DNA of 64,000 nt from Gammaproteobacteria bacterium (lineage in GTDB: Bacteria; Pseudomonadota; Gammaproteobacteria; Xanthomonadales; SZUA-36): the NCBI GenBank assembly GCA_030426265.1, contig JAUHYP010000004.1, positions 62,001 through 126,000 on the forward strand, given 5' to 3'. The translations under genes and the position numbers were made by a program. The notes beneath the pieces are model-generated. The model did no database searches. It worked only from the letters and a program-made list of their open reading frames with translations, and was not told the origin of the DNA. Below, in pieces: positions 9,266 through 18,717 of the stretch. Position 1 is the first letter of the stretch. Every line of letters begins with the position of its first letter.

Positions 9266-12100
9266 TCAGTTCGTCACCGGGCAGCTCGTCTCCGCCAGGC
9301 GTGTGAGGCGCGAGTAGTTTCGCGTGGCCGAGCCGTAGCCCGCCAGCGTCGCGTCGTACTCGAAAGTCACCGCGTTGCAGCCATTCGCCCAGGTCAGCGT
9401 GAAGCTGCCCCAGGATTCGAGCGAGATCTCGTCCGGGTCGAAGCCGCTGCCCCAGGACGTCGGAACCGCCGGGTAGAGCGCGTCCATGGTCACGGTGTCG
9501 CCGTCGGGCGTCCCGAGACCGAAGACCCAGAACTGCTCACCGTTCAGATCGTAGGTGAACATGATCACCAGCACGTCGCCATTGGTCAGCCATTGAACGA
9601 CGATGCCCTCGCCATTGCGCGCGGGATCGTAGTACGAGCCAGACAGGCCGGCATTGGCATGCGGCGTCCGGCCGCAGCCGGTAATCTGACTGATCCGGCC
9701 GGCTCGCGACAACAGGCGCTCGAAGCCCAGCGCCTCGCTGCCCGAATAGTTCGCCACGCCGCCGCTGCCTCCCGACTGGCAGTCGACGAAACCGAGACTC
9801 ATGCTGCCGGCCGGCGAAAACTCGATCTCGTCCTTGTCGAAGCCGGGCCCGAAGGGGGTCCCGGTCGGCCGGAACAGTTCGTCGATGACGATCGAGCCGC
9901 CCTCGATGGCGCCGGTGCCGAGGAACCAGGCCGGGCCGGAGCCATCCGGCCGGTAGGTGAAGGTGTACACCACCGCGCGGTCGCCATCGAGAATTTCGAC
10001 ATAGTTGCCTTCGCCATTGCGGGCGGGGTTGAAGAAAGCGCCGCTGTGTCCGGCCTGGACATCATCCTCTCCCACGGCCGCCTGGAAGGTGAAGGTTTCA
10101 CCAAAGGCGGCTCCGTTGCCGCCCGTCATGGCGTATTCGGCCGCGTGCACACCCGGAGCCTGCGGTGCGGTCACGTCGACCTCGAACAGGACCGGGCGGC
10201 CGCGGAATACACCACCGTACCTGGACACCTCGTTGGCGACGGCATCGATCGGAGTCGTGGCGGGTCCCCAGGCATGGCCATTGACTGTTTCGGACAGCCG
10301 AATGCCACTGGCGCCCGACCACTTCTGGTTGCCCTCGTTGCGCACCAGCAGGTTCACCGAAGCGGCTTCACCGGCTGACAGGCTGGTCGGGAAGTCGCTC
10401 CACAGGAAGCGGCTGTCGCGCGCGGCGTGGTTGTTGAATTGCGACGCCTTGGTATACGTGGTGTCGATGTATTCCCTCGGGTTGTCGGTCGTGGAGAAGA
10501 CGTCATTGTTGCCCCCCGTGTTGGAGGGAGCGATGTGGGGTGGTCCGGGATCGCTGGCGAACAGGCCCGTGCCCTCGTCGTATTCATTCCAGGACTTGAG
10601 GAACAGGTGCCGGATGGGCGGCCCGCCGCCGCCGGCGACCTCGGCCAGAAGGTCGTCCCAGACGTCCTCGTAGTGCACCCCACCGTCGCGCGCCAGGAAC
10701 AGGCCGGGGTCGCGCACGTTCTGGTCCCAGTTGCCGGGGCTGAGCATCACGGTTCGGCGGCCGTTGTGCGTGATGTAGGCCTCGTAGGCAAGAATGGAGA
10801 ACTGGCTGGCCAATTCGTCGGAAAAGCTGGGCGCCACGCCATTGGTGGTGCCGATCTGGTAGATGCCGTTGTTGACGGCCGGGAAGCGATCAGCGTTGTA
10901 GGCGATCAGCCGCGACTCGACGTCCTGCCGACTGAGGGCCGAGAGGTTGACGATGGCGTCCGGGTTGCCGTGCCAGGTGTTCAGGACGAATTTTCCGTCC
11001 AGCGTCACCAGGCGGGAATGGGCGGTGTCATCGGTGTTGTAACGGAAATACTGATCCAGCCAGATGTTGTACCAGCGCACGTATTCGTCCTTGCCGGCCG
11101 TGCTGGCCACCTCGATGGTCTCGCCGTTTTCACCCCAGATGATCAGCGGGTCGAGAAAGGGCATCACCAGGGGCGTGTCATAGCCCTCGCGGCGCAGTTG
11201 GTTCAGGGCTTCGAAAAACTGCTCTCGTTGCAGGTGGAACCCGTTCCAAAGGTGCACGTACAGCACTTCGATGTTCGAATCCATCATGTCCTTGATCTGG
11301 TCGCGCCAGAAAGGAACTTCACCGGTCCACTTGCCACGGCCTTCGACCGGGCGCCAGGGCCCCTGGATCTGTCCGCCATAGTTCATGAACCAGTGAAACA
11401 CGTGCGTGCCGACCCAGCGGTCGCTGGCCGTGAACTGACGGCCCATGGTGTAGATGGGGGGGTAGGAGACGGCTGGCGGCACGTACGCCGGGCCTTCCAC
11501 CTCGGGCATGGCGATGAGAATGGCGTTGTCACCCCCATCGTCCTGAAGGCGAAAAGCGAGAATGCCGGAAGTGTCCTCGGCCTCGGTGAAGGCCGGCCCC
11601 GAGAACTGCTGCCAGGCCTGCGTGGCGGTGGCGCTGAAACTTCCGGGCTGGCGGCCGGTAAAGCCATTGACGTCGAACACCGGTACCGCGATGTCGACGC
11701 CCTGGCTGCTGCCGTCGCCATTGGCCGAGCGGATGTAGACGCTGGCGGTGTAGGAGACGCCCGGTTGGAAGCTGAAGGGCGTCAGATCGTGGTCGAATCC
11801 CTGGTCACCGCCCCCGAAGGTGATGCTGACGCGCACCGCATTGGTCGCCGGGCTTCCGGGAAACAGCGCGTTGGCTGCCAGGGGCACGATCTCGACGTTG
11901 GCGCCTCCGCCTCCGACGGCAAAGGCCCTCCAGTAGTCCGGGACCACGGCGCCCTGTGCGTCACCGAAGCGATAACCCAGGTCGCCGCCGAATCCGGCGT
12001 TCGGAACCTGGTTGATATTGGTGGCCTGGCCGGCGGCGATGCCGGGGAAGCACACCGCGCAGACAATTACCGCACTCCAAAGGACTGGTTTCATGGCCAT
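9266..12100 (-). CDS. Large secreted putative glycoside hydrolase (DUF5010 / GH99-like) with two C-terminal WYxP/GxG modules
   Basis: 944 aa; signal peptide; MGRQFTASDRWVGTHVFHWFMNYGG...FLKSWNEYDEGTG region looks like a TIM-barrel glycosidase; Ig-like segment; two C-terminal modules (GAFFNPARNGEG..., GSYYDPARNGEG...). Enzyme family uncertain. Confidence 0.75.
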   Translation of the reverse strand: MAMKPVLWSAVIVCAVCFPGIAAGQATNINQVPNAGFGGDLGYRFGDAQGAVVPDYWRAFAVGGGGANVEIVPLAANALFPGSPATNAVRVSITFGGGDQGFDHDLTPFSFQPGVSYTASVYIRSANGDGSSQGVDIAVPVFDVNGFTGRQPGSFSATATQAWQQFSGPAFTEAEDTSGILAFRLQDDGGDNAILIAMPEVEGPAYVPPAVSYPPIYTMGRQFTASDRWVGTHVFHWFMNYGGQIQGPWRPVEGRGKWTGEVPFWRDQIKDMMDSNIEVLYVHLWNGFHLQREQFFEALNQLRREGYDTPLVMPFLDPLIIWGENGETIEVASTAGKDEYVRWYNIWLDQYFRYNTDDTAHSRLVTLDGKFVLNTWHGNPDAIVNLSALSRQDVESRLIAYNADRFPAVNNGIYQIGTTNGVAPSFSDELASQFSILAYEAYITHNGRRTVMLSPGNWDQNVRDPGLFLARDGGVHYEDVWDDLLAEVAGGGGPPIRHLFLKSWNEYDEGTGLFASDPGPPHIAPSNTGGNNDVFSTTDNPREYIDTTYTKASQFNNHAARDSRFLWSDFPTSLSAGEAASVNLLVRNEGNQKWSGASGIRLSETVNGHAWGPATTPIDAVANEVSRYGGVFRGRPVLFEVDVTAPQAPGVHAAEYAMTGGNGAAFGETFTFQAAVGEDDVQAGHSGAFFNPARNGEGNYVEILDGDRAVVYTFTYRPDGSGPAWFLGTGAIEGGSIVIDELFRPTGTPFGPGFDKDEIEFSPAGSMSLGFVDCQSGGSGGVANYSGSEALGFERLLSRAGRISQITGCGRTPHANAGLSGSYYDPARNGEGIVVQWLTNGDVLVIMFTYDLNGEQFWVFGLGTPDGDTVTMDALYPAVPTSWGSGFDPDEISLESWGSFTLTWANGCNAVTFEYDATLAGYGSATRNYSRLTRLAETSCPVTN

Positions 12101-12171
12101 ACTCGCCCTCTCCCGACGAATAATTGATGGACACAGAATTCCAGTATAGGAGGCGGTTTATTGAGCTGCTT

Positions 12172-13587
12172 TCAAGCTCGCGGCTTGCCGCTGTAGGCCA
12201 CGGCGAGCCGGAACAGGGCCCATGCAACACCGGTCACGGCGGTGGCCTGCATGGCCAGCCCCAGGTCCGGCTGGAACAGGTGGAGCGTCTGGTTTGAAAC
12301 GCCGAACAGTATGGGCACCAGGCCGAAGAACACCCAGGCCATGCCGAGCATGGCCAGCAGGGGAAACCACAGGCTGAACTGCCCGAAAACACCTGTCTTG
12401 GCACGGATCTCGTCGCGCTTGCGCCAGGCCCACGCCATGCTGAGCAGGAACGCCAGGGGCGCAAGCGCCAGGGTGAGAAAGGTCAGCTTCTGCATCCAGC
12501 GGCTTCCGGGCGCTTCCTGGTCCAGTCCCAGTGCCCGGGCAGTGATGCCGTCTCTCAAAGGCGCCGTTTCGCCAAAGCCGATTCCGCTGCCGGCATTCAC
12601 CAGCACGACCACGCCCTTGCGCTGCGCGGGGATCATGGTCGCCAGGGTTTCGACCCCGGGCGTGGACCCGGAGTGCCAGACCGTCCCGTTGCCGGTGTTC
12701 ACGAACCAGCCCAGGCCATAGAAGGGCGAAGCCTCGCTCGCCGGTCGCATCATTGCGGCCTTGCCGGTGGCGCTGAGCACGTCGTCCTGACCGTTCATCA
12801 TCACCGCGAGGTAGCGCGCCAGGTCGGAGGCGCTGGCGATCACACCGCCCTGTGGCGCGCCGAGGCGGTCGGTACGGTGGTCACCCAGGGGGCGCTTGGC
12901 GCCGAACCAGGGGCGGTGACCGGTCGCCATCGCCTGGTGGACTTCACCGTCGGCGACGGTGCTGTCCGCCATGCCGAGCGGTTCCAGGATGTTGTGCGAG
13001 ACATAGGCCTGAAAGTCCTGCCCGCTGACGACCTCCACCAGGCGGCCCAACACCTGGTAATTGGCATTCGAGTATTGCCAGTGCGTTCCGGGAGGGCTGG
13101 CCGGCGCCTCGTGCGTGGCCAGCCAGTCAACCCGCCGCGCGAGGACATCCGCGCCCCCGGTGTCGTCGTCAAAGGGCTGATTGCCCTGCAGGGTCGAATA
13201 GCCGCTGGTGTGGCTGAGCAATTGCCGGATGGTGATGGCTGCGGACGGCTGTCCGGTGAATGGGTCGAGGTGGGTGTCGACCGGGTCGTCGAGGTCGATC
13301 CTGCCGGCCTCCACGAGCTGCATCACGGCCAGCGCGGTGAAGCTCTTGGAGATGGAGCCGATCAGGAACGGGGTGTCCGGCGTGACGGCCCTGTCTCCCC
13401 GGCGGTCGACGACGCCGCGTGCGCCCATTGAACCGGGTTCGCCGTCGCTGACCATCGCCCAGGCCAGCCCCGGCGCGCCGGAGGCTGGCCATTCACGATC
13501 AACGATTTCCTCGATGGTGTCTTCCGGTGCCGCCGCCACCGTCGTGGCACCGAGCCCGAGTGCCAGCATGGCTGAAAGAAAGCGCAT
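12172..13587 (-). CDS. Serine hydrolase, class C beta-lactamase family, with C-terminal TM region
   Basis: Signal peptide; SxxK motif in FLIGSISKSFTALAVMQ; YSN motif in WQYSNANYQVLG; hydrophobic C-terminal segments. Confidence 0.87.
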   Translation of the reverse strand: MRFLSAMLALGLGATTVAAAPEDTIEEIVDREWPASGAPGLAWAMVSDGEPGSMGARGVVDRRGDRAVTPDTPFLIGSISKSFTALAVMQLVEAGRIDLDDPVDTHLDPFTGQPSAAITIRQLLSHTSGYSTLQGNQPFDDDTGGADVLARRVDWLATHEAPASPPGTHWQYSNANYQVLGRLVEVVSGQDFQAYVSHNILEPLGMADSTVADGEVHQAMATGHRPWFGAKRPLGDHRTDRLGAPQGGVIASASDLARYLAVMMNGQDDVLSATGKAAMMRPASEASPFYGLGWFVNTGNGTVWHSGSTPGVETLATMIPAQRKGVVVLVNAGSGIGFGETAPLRDGITARALGLDQEAPGSRWMQKLTFLTLALAPLAFLLSMAWAWRKRDEIRAKTGVFGQFSLWFPLLAMLGMAWVFFGLVPILFGVSNQTLHLFQPDLGLAMQATAVTGVAWALFRLAVAYSGKPRA

Positions 13588-13653
13588 GCGGTCTCCCCCT
13601 GTTTTCGAACGTGTTGGAGGGTACCACGGGACCTTCTCCCGACGCGCAGACCC

Positions 13654-14604
13654 TCATTCGCAGGGCAGGCTCCACAGCGGCGCCAGGCGCGTCAGAGGCA
13701 TGCTGCCGTTCTGGAATCGGGGATTGGTCGTCGACCACTGCATCGTTGCCGAGCGGCAGGACGCGAACTCGATCTGGACGGTGCCCCAGGCGACCTGCTC
13801 GACGAGGTCCGCGTCGAAATCGGGTGGGAACATTCCCCCCTCCACGGTGAACACCTCGTTGAAGACCAGCGTGTCACGCAGGGCGTTGACCTTGCCCGCA
13901 CCGCACAGCCAAGCGGGCTCGCCCGCATTGTCGAACGCGAACCAGCACATCCATGCATTGAACGAGTCCAGCATCGTGAGCATCACGCCGTGGCCGGACT
14001 CTTCGGGCCGGTACCAGGACGTGGACAGTGACGGGTCCACGACGTAGCGCCCGCGCTCCGCTTCCACGTACCAGGCGTCATCGAACAACGCCGTCACGTC
14101 GCCGGGGCCCTGGTCGGAGCGGAAGGCCGTGAGCGCCATGCGCACGCTGCGGGTGTTGTGCAGGGTGACCTGCTGCAGGGAGACTTCGGTCCACTCATTC
14201 CGCTCCAGGGGCGGAATGGAGAAGGTCGAGCTCAACTGCTCGCTGGAGCAGTCGTCCGACGCATACTGCAGTATCCCCATGCTGGTGGTGGCGTTGTCCA
14301 CTTCATCCGCGCCCAGCCACACCCACACACCCATATCGAGCACCGTGCCGGGCTCGGCGGGAAAGCAGATGAAGGGCGCACGGCCCGAAAAGTTCGGGCC
14401 GTCGGTGTTGTGCACCCGGATCGAGCCGGAGTTGGCGCTGCCCCGTCGATCGGTCCCGTCCCAGGTGACATCCCAGGTGTTGAAGGTCCAGGCCGAGATG
14501 TCGCTATCGAATCCAGGGTCGGGAATGAGGTTGTCCTGCGCCAGCGCCATGGCCGGTCCGCCGGCCAGGACCAGTGCGAGCCAAAGCGTGTTCATGGGCT
14601 TCAT
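13654..14604 (-). CDS. Secreted protein with C-terminal WYxP/GxG module (copy B); paralog of 8192..9139
   Basis: Signal peptide MKPMNTLWLALVLAGGPAMALA; TSWYRPEESGHGVMLTMLDSFNAWMCWFAFDNAGEPAWLCGAG...VEGGMFPPDFDADLVEQVAWG matches copy A along its length. Confidence 0.8.
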   Translation of the reverse strand: MKPMNTLWLALVLAGGPAMALAQDNLIPDPGFDSDISAWTFNTWDVTWDGTDRRGSANSGSIRVHNTDGPNFSGRAPFICFPAEPGTVLDMGVWVWLGADEVDNATTSMGILQYASDDCSSEQLSSTFSIPPLERNEWTEVSLQQVTLHNTRSVRMALTAFRSDQGPGDVTALFDDAWYVEAERGRYVVDPSLSTSWYRPEESGHGVMLTMLDSFNAWMCWFAFDNAGEPAWLCGAGKVNALRDTLVFNEVFTVEGGMFPPDFDADLVEQVAWGTVQIEFASCRSATMQWSTTNPRFQNGSMPLTRLAPLWSLPCE

Positions 14605-14982
14605 GGTCGTATCTCCACTGTCTCGGGCGCCGGGAATCCGGCGCATCCGTGCTTGTGGAGGAATGCAGAAAAACCGGCCCGGGTGGGTCAGTTGCCGCGC
14701 AGTGGCACCTGTTTCGATACGGACGTGCCAGTGAAGATCACGACGTCGAGCCGGGCCGGAATTTTCCCCTTCATGTAAGTGTTACCGACCCACACAGCCT
14801 TGCCGCGCCTGACGGAGAGGTTTGGATAAAACATGCAATAACAATGATTTAGAGATATTTCGTGCGGGCCTCGATGGCGCCGGAACGGTTCTTGCATCTC
14901 ACTGGGCATGGCGCTGCCGATTTCCGTTTTCCCAGAAGGCTGGACAGCGCCGCCCCAGACCGTCGCTCAAGAGGAGAGTTTC

Positions 14983-15363
14983 ATGAAACGCGTTACTTCC
15001 AAACGCCTCTGTCCGTTGTTCCTGCTGGCGCCCCTGCTCGCTGTTGGCTGCACCACGACGCCAGACCAGCCGGTCCAGCAACTGGCACGCGCCGAAACCG
15101 GTATCGAGTTCGCCGCTGAGAACGGCGCGTCCGAATTCGCCTCCGCCACGCTCGAGCGCGCCAGGGAACACCTGAGACAGGCGCAGAACGCCGCTGAGGA
15201 CGGTGAGTACGACATCGCCCTGAAAGCCGCCGAGAAGGCCGAGGCCGACGCCGAACTGGCCGCCGCGCAAAGCAATCGGCGCCAGTCAGAGGCCGCCCTG
15301 GAGGAAATTAGGGAAAGCATCGATGTGCTGCGGCGGGAAATCGCCAGGGTCCGGGCAGGCTGA
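14983..15363 (+). CDS. DUF4398-like lipoprotein
   Basis: Lipobox LLAVGC; helical Ala/Glu-rich LERAREHLRQAQNAAEDGEYDIALKAAEKAEADAELA typical of DUF4398. Confidence 0.8.
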   Translation: MKRVTSKRLCPLFLLAPLLAVGCTTTPDQPVQQLARAETGIEFAAENGASEFASATLERAREHLRQAQNAAEDGEYDIALKAAEKAEADAELAAAQSNRRQSEAALEEIRESIDVLRREIARVRAG

Positions 15364-15437
15364 CCGTCGCGTCCGAAGACCCATCACAGGAATTCCCCAG
15401 GCACACCGTTCTGAGCACCTTTCAAGGAGGCAGCGAA

Positions 15438-16394
15438 ATGAAACGCATCTTACTGACACCCCCGACCGTCATCCTGGCTACGAGCCTCGTGGCATGCAGC
15501 ACGACACCTCCCCGGGTGGAGATTCTCGACGAGGCGCGGGCAACCATCGACAGCGTCGAGGCGCTGCCGCGGTCCGAAGAAGTCGCTTCTGAGGAACTCG
15601 ATGAAGCCCGCCGATACCTGGCGCTTTCGGAACGACACCTGGAAGCGGGTGATGAACTGAATGAAGTGCGTCACGACGCGTATCTCGCCCTGAGGCATGC
15701 CGAGGTGGCCGAGAATCGCATCGCGGAGGTCTACGCGGAGCAGAACATCGAACGTTCAAAGATCGAACGCAGCGAGGTTCTGCTCCAGGCCCGTGAACTC
15801 GAAGTCGAGGAAGCACGCGCCCTGGCCGAGGTCAGCGCTCAGGAAGCGCGCACGCAGGCCCAGCGCGCCCAGCAGGCACAGGCCGAAGCCGACCGGGTCG
15901 CCGCCCGTGCTCAGGTCATCGCCGCTGAAAACGAAGCCCTGGAGCGGGAACTCGCCGCCATGGAGGCGGATCTCGAAGCGCTCGAGGCCGAGAAGACGTC
16001 CCGTGGGCTCGTGCTGACACTGGGTGATGTCCTCTTTGAAACCGACCGCGCCAGCCTGATGCCCGGCGCCGACAGCACGCTCGACCGCATCGCGGCCTTT
16101 CTGGGCGATCACGAGGAACGTCGCCTGCTGATCGAGGGGCATACGGATTCTCGCGGCGAGACCCGCTACAACGACGCCCTGTCCGAGCGCCGTGCCGGCG
16201 CCGTGCGTGACGCACTCGTCCAGCGGGGCGTCGCGTCCGCGCGGCTGGAAGCTCTGGGGCTTGGCGAATCCTATCCCGTCGCCACCAATGACACCGTCGC
16301 CGGGCGCCAGCAGAACCGGCGCGTCGAGATCGTGGTTTCAGCGCAGGATGGCTCCTTCCCCGCGGGCGCGCGTCGCAGCATTGCCCAGAACTGA
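15438..16394 (+). CDS. DUF4398 + OmpA-family C-terminal domain lipoprotein
   Basis: Lipobox-like LATSLVAC; C-terminal OmpA motif LLIEGHTDSRGETRYNDALSERRAGAVRDALVQRGV. Confidence 0.9.
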   Translation: MKRILLTPPTVILATSLVACSTTPPRVEILDEARATIDSVEALPRSEEVASEELDEARRYLALSERHLEAGDELNEVRHDAYLALRHAEVAENRIAEVYAEQNIERSKIERSEVLLQARELEVEEARALAEVSAQEARTQAQRAQQAQAEADRVAARAQVIAAENEALERELAAMEADLEALEAEKTSRGLVLTLGDVLFETDRASLMPGADSTLDRIAAFLGDHEERRLLIEGHTDSRGETRYNDALSERRAGAVRDALVQRGVASARLEALGLGESYPVATNDTVAGRQQNRRVEIVVSAQDGSFPAGARRSIAQN

Positions 16395-16422
16395 ACCAGG
16401 GCCGGAGGATCGGTGCCTTTGT

Positions 16423-16449
16423 GGAGGGCCCTCGTGGCCCTCCTTTTTT
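16423..16449 (+). terminator. Rho-independent terminator after the OmpA gene
   Basis: GGAGGGCC-CTCGT-GGCCCTCC followed by TTTTTT. Confidence 0.85.
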
Positions 16450-16465
16450 CGATCGCCTGGTTCGC

Positions 16466-17629
16466 TTAGCGCTCCGGGTCCAGGTGGATGTCGACCAGTG
16501 ACGGAAGCAGCTCGCCGAAATCGAAAGACGAGAGGTTCGTGACCACGGCAATGACCAGGCCCGACTCGGGCAGGATCCAGAAGCTGGTGGTGCCGCCCAC
16601 GGAGCCGCCCCCATGGCCGATCCAGAGGCGACCGGATTCATCGTGCTGCACCCGCCAGCCCAGGCCGTAGCCCGTGGGCTCTCCACTGCTGGTGACCTGC
16701 TCGGTCCAGAACGCCGTTCGCGTTTCCGCGGAAACGCCGGCCCCTTCCAGCATCGCAAGCCCGAACCGCACCAGGTCTTCACTGGTGCCGATGTAGCCGC
16801 CGCTGGCCCACTTGTAGCTGTTGTCCACTTCGGGCGCGTTGAGGATCTCGCCTTCGTGGCGCACGTAGTAGCGCCCCCGTCCGGGGATGACGGGCAAAAG
16901 CCGGTCCGGCACCGTGTGCGCCATGCCCAGCGTCTCGAAAACCTGCGCCTGCATGTGATCGAGGTAGGGCTGTCCGGTCGCGCCCTCGATCACGGCGCTC
17001 AGCAGGTTGTAGCCGTAGGACGAGTAGTTCCAGGCCTCCCCGGGCGGACTCACCAGCGGGTCGCCGGCGAAGATCGCCAGGCTGGCCTCGACGCTGTCGA
17101 ATCGCTCGCGCATCATGAATTCGCTCCCGGCGTAGTGGCGGATGCCGGCCAGGTGGGCCAGCAATGCCCGGGTGGTGATGGGCGCCTCCTTCACCGGGAA
17201 CGTCGGCACATAGGCCTGGATCGGGGCGTCGAGATCGATGCGGCCCTGTTCCACCAGCCGGGCGATGGCGAAGGCGGTCATCGACTTGATGACACTTCCG
17301 ATCCGGAACCGGGTGGCGGCAGGATCCGCCGGAACGGCCTGTTCCAGGTCGGCATATCCGTATCCCTTGGACCAGGCGATATCCCCGTCGAGGCCGACGG
17401 TGACCACCATGCCCGGCGCGCCGGATGCGTCGAAGAAGGCCTGCGCCGCGGCCTCGGCGCGAGCAGCGCCGGGGAGGTCCCGGGCCACAGCGTCGATGGG
17501 CGCCATGATGGCGGCGAGCAGCAGGGCGAGCGCCCAATGGAGGGTTCGATGGTGCACGATGGGCACTCCCGTTTGGCATCGCCAGTCCGCCTGGCAGGAA
17601 CACTTTAAATGATCATGATGGGTAGGCAT
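16466..17629 (-). CDS. Serine hydrolase, class C beta-lactamase family
   Basis: SVIKSMTAFAIARLVEQG (SxxK), WNYSSYGYNLLSAVIE (YSS), GHGGGSVGG (KTG-like). Start may be a downstream GTG before VHHRTLHWALALLLAAIMAP. Confidence 0.85.
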   Translation of the reverse strand: MPTHHDHLKCSCQADWRCQTGVPIVHHRTLHWALALLLAAIMAPIDAVARDLPGAARAEAAAQAFFDASGAPGMVVTVGLDGDIAWSKGYGYADLEQAVPADPAATRFRIGSVIKSMTAFAIARLVEQGRIDLDAPIQAYVPTFPVKEAPITTRALLAHLAGIRHYAGSEFMMRERFDSVEASLAIFAGDPLVSPPGEAWNYSSYGYNLLSAVIEGATGQPYLDHMQAQVFETLGMAHTVPDRLLPVIPGRGRYYVRHEGEILNAPEVDNSYKWASGGYIGTSEDLVRFGLAMLEGAGVSAETRTAFWTEQVTSSGEPTGYGLGWRVQHDESGRLWIGHGGGSVGGTTSFWILPESGLVIAVVTNLSSFDFGELLPSLVDIHLDPER

Positions 17630-17637
17630 TCAGCCCC

Positions 17638-18114
17638 ATGGGCAGGCAAACTGTCACCGGCCAGTTGTGGAGATGTGCATTGAGTGAAGAAACGAAAGGC
17701 CGCCTGACCATGCGGGTGGTGGCCATGCCGGCGGACACGAATCCGGCCGGCGACATTTTCGGGGGCTGGGTGCTGTCGCAGATGGACAACGCGGCCGGCA
17801 TCTGCGCCGGGCAGCGCGCCCAGTCGCGCGTGGTGACGGTGTCGATCGACGGGATGAGCTTCATCCGTCCGGTCAAGGTCGGCGACATCCTGGGGGTCTA
17901 CACCTATGTCGAGTCGGTGGGCACCACCTCGATGGTGATCAACGTGGAGGCCTGGGTGCGACGCGAGCGCATCGGTTTTCGTGAAAAGGTCACGGAGGGC
18001 AAGTTCCGCTTCGTGGCCCTGGATGACGATGGCCTGCCGTGCCCGGTCCCCCCCGAGGACACCCTTCCGGAGTACGTCCGGGAGAGCCTGGCCTACGGAG
18101 CGGGGCCGGGTTAG
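17638..18114 (+). CDS. Acyl-CoA thioesterase (YciA-like hotdog fold)
   Basis: MPADTNPAGDIFGGWVLSQMDNAAGICA...MSFIRPVKVGDILGVYTYV is typical of YciA thioesterases. Confidence 0.88.
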   Translation: MGRQTVTGQLWRCALSEETKGRLTMRVVAMPADTNPAGDIFGGWVLSQMDNAAGICAGQRAQSRVVTVSIDGMSFIRPVKVGDILGVYTYVESVGTTSMVINVEAWVRRERIGFREKVTEGKFRFVALDDDGLPCPVPPEDTLPEYVRESLAYGAGPG

Positions 18115-18608
18115 TTGTCCACTTCCAGCAATTCGATTTCGAACAGCAGCGTGGCGTTGTCCGGGATGCGGCTGGGCCCGCGTTCCCCGTAGGCCAGTTC
18201 CGGCGGGATCAGGAAAGCGAACCTGCTGCCCGTGGGCATCAACTGGACCCCTTCCTCCCAGCCCTCGATGGTCTTGCGCAGCTTGATTTCCAGCGGCACG
18301 CCCCACTCGTAGGTGGTCTCGAACTGCTGACCGTCTTCCAGGAAGCCCCGGTAGAGCACGGTCACCTTGCTGCCGCGGTCCTTCGGGCGGGGGCCGTCAC
18401 CCAACTCCAGGATCTTGTACTGCAGGCCCGATTCGGTAGTGTGGGTTTCCTGGGGGTAGGCGTGCCAGCGGGCGAAGGCCTGCGACTCACCGGCGGGAGG
18501 CGCTCCTTCCACGGTGTCGTCTGAGTACGCGGTGGTGAGTGGGGTGACGCCCGCCAGGAGGAAGGCGAACACCAGGGCGAATTTCGTGCGAAAGGTTCTG
18601 GTCATCAT
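18111..18608 (-). CDS. FKBP-type peptidyl-prolyl cis-trans isomerase
   Basis: GSKVTVLYRGFLEDGQQFETTYEWGVPLEIKLRKTIEGWEEGVQLMPTGSRFAFLIPPELAYGERG...PDNATLLFEIELLEV. Confidence 0.9.
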   Translation of the reverse strand: MMTRTFRTKFALVFAFLLAGVTPLTTAYSDDTVEGAPPAGESQAFARWHAYPQETHTTESGLQYKILELGDGPRPKDRGSKVTVLYRGFLEDGQQFETTYEWGVPLEIKLRKTIEGWEEGVQLMPTGSRFAFLIPPELAYGERGPSRIPDNATLLFEIELLEVDN

Positions 18609-18717
18609 CCCCGGATGATGGCGAGGCGAAGGCCCGGAGTAAAGGGTCGGCTTGCTTGGAAACGCCCCGGGATGCGGATACGCTGCCGTCCACGCCAGGC
18701 CAGGGGAAACCCGTCTC

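Noticed and set aside
8516-12127. Long plus-strand ORFs (620 aa and 566 aa) opposite 8192..12100
   Set aside because: Antisense of well-supported secreted proteins; biased composition and no recognisable motif.
14688-14909. 73-aa minus-strand ORF in the AT-richer gap upstream of the DUF4398 lipoprotein
   Set aside because: No SD, no recognised motif; cannot be distinguished from chance, although a short 48-aa product from the internal ATG is not excluded.
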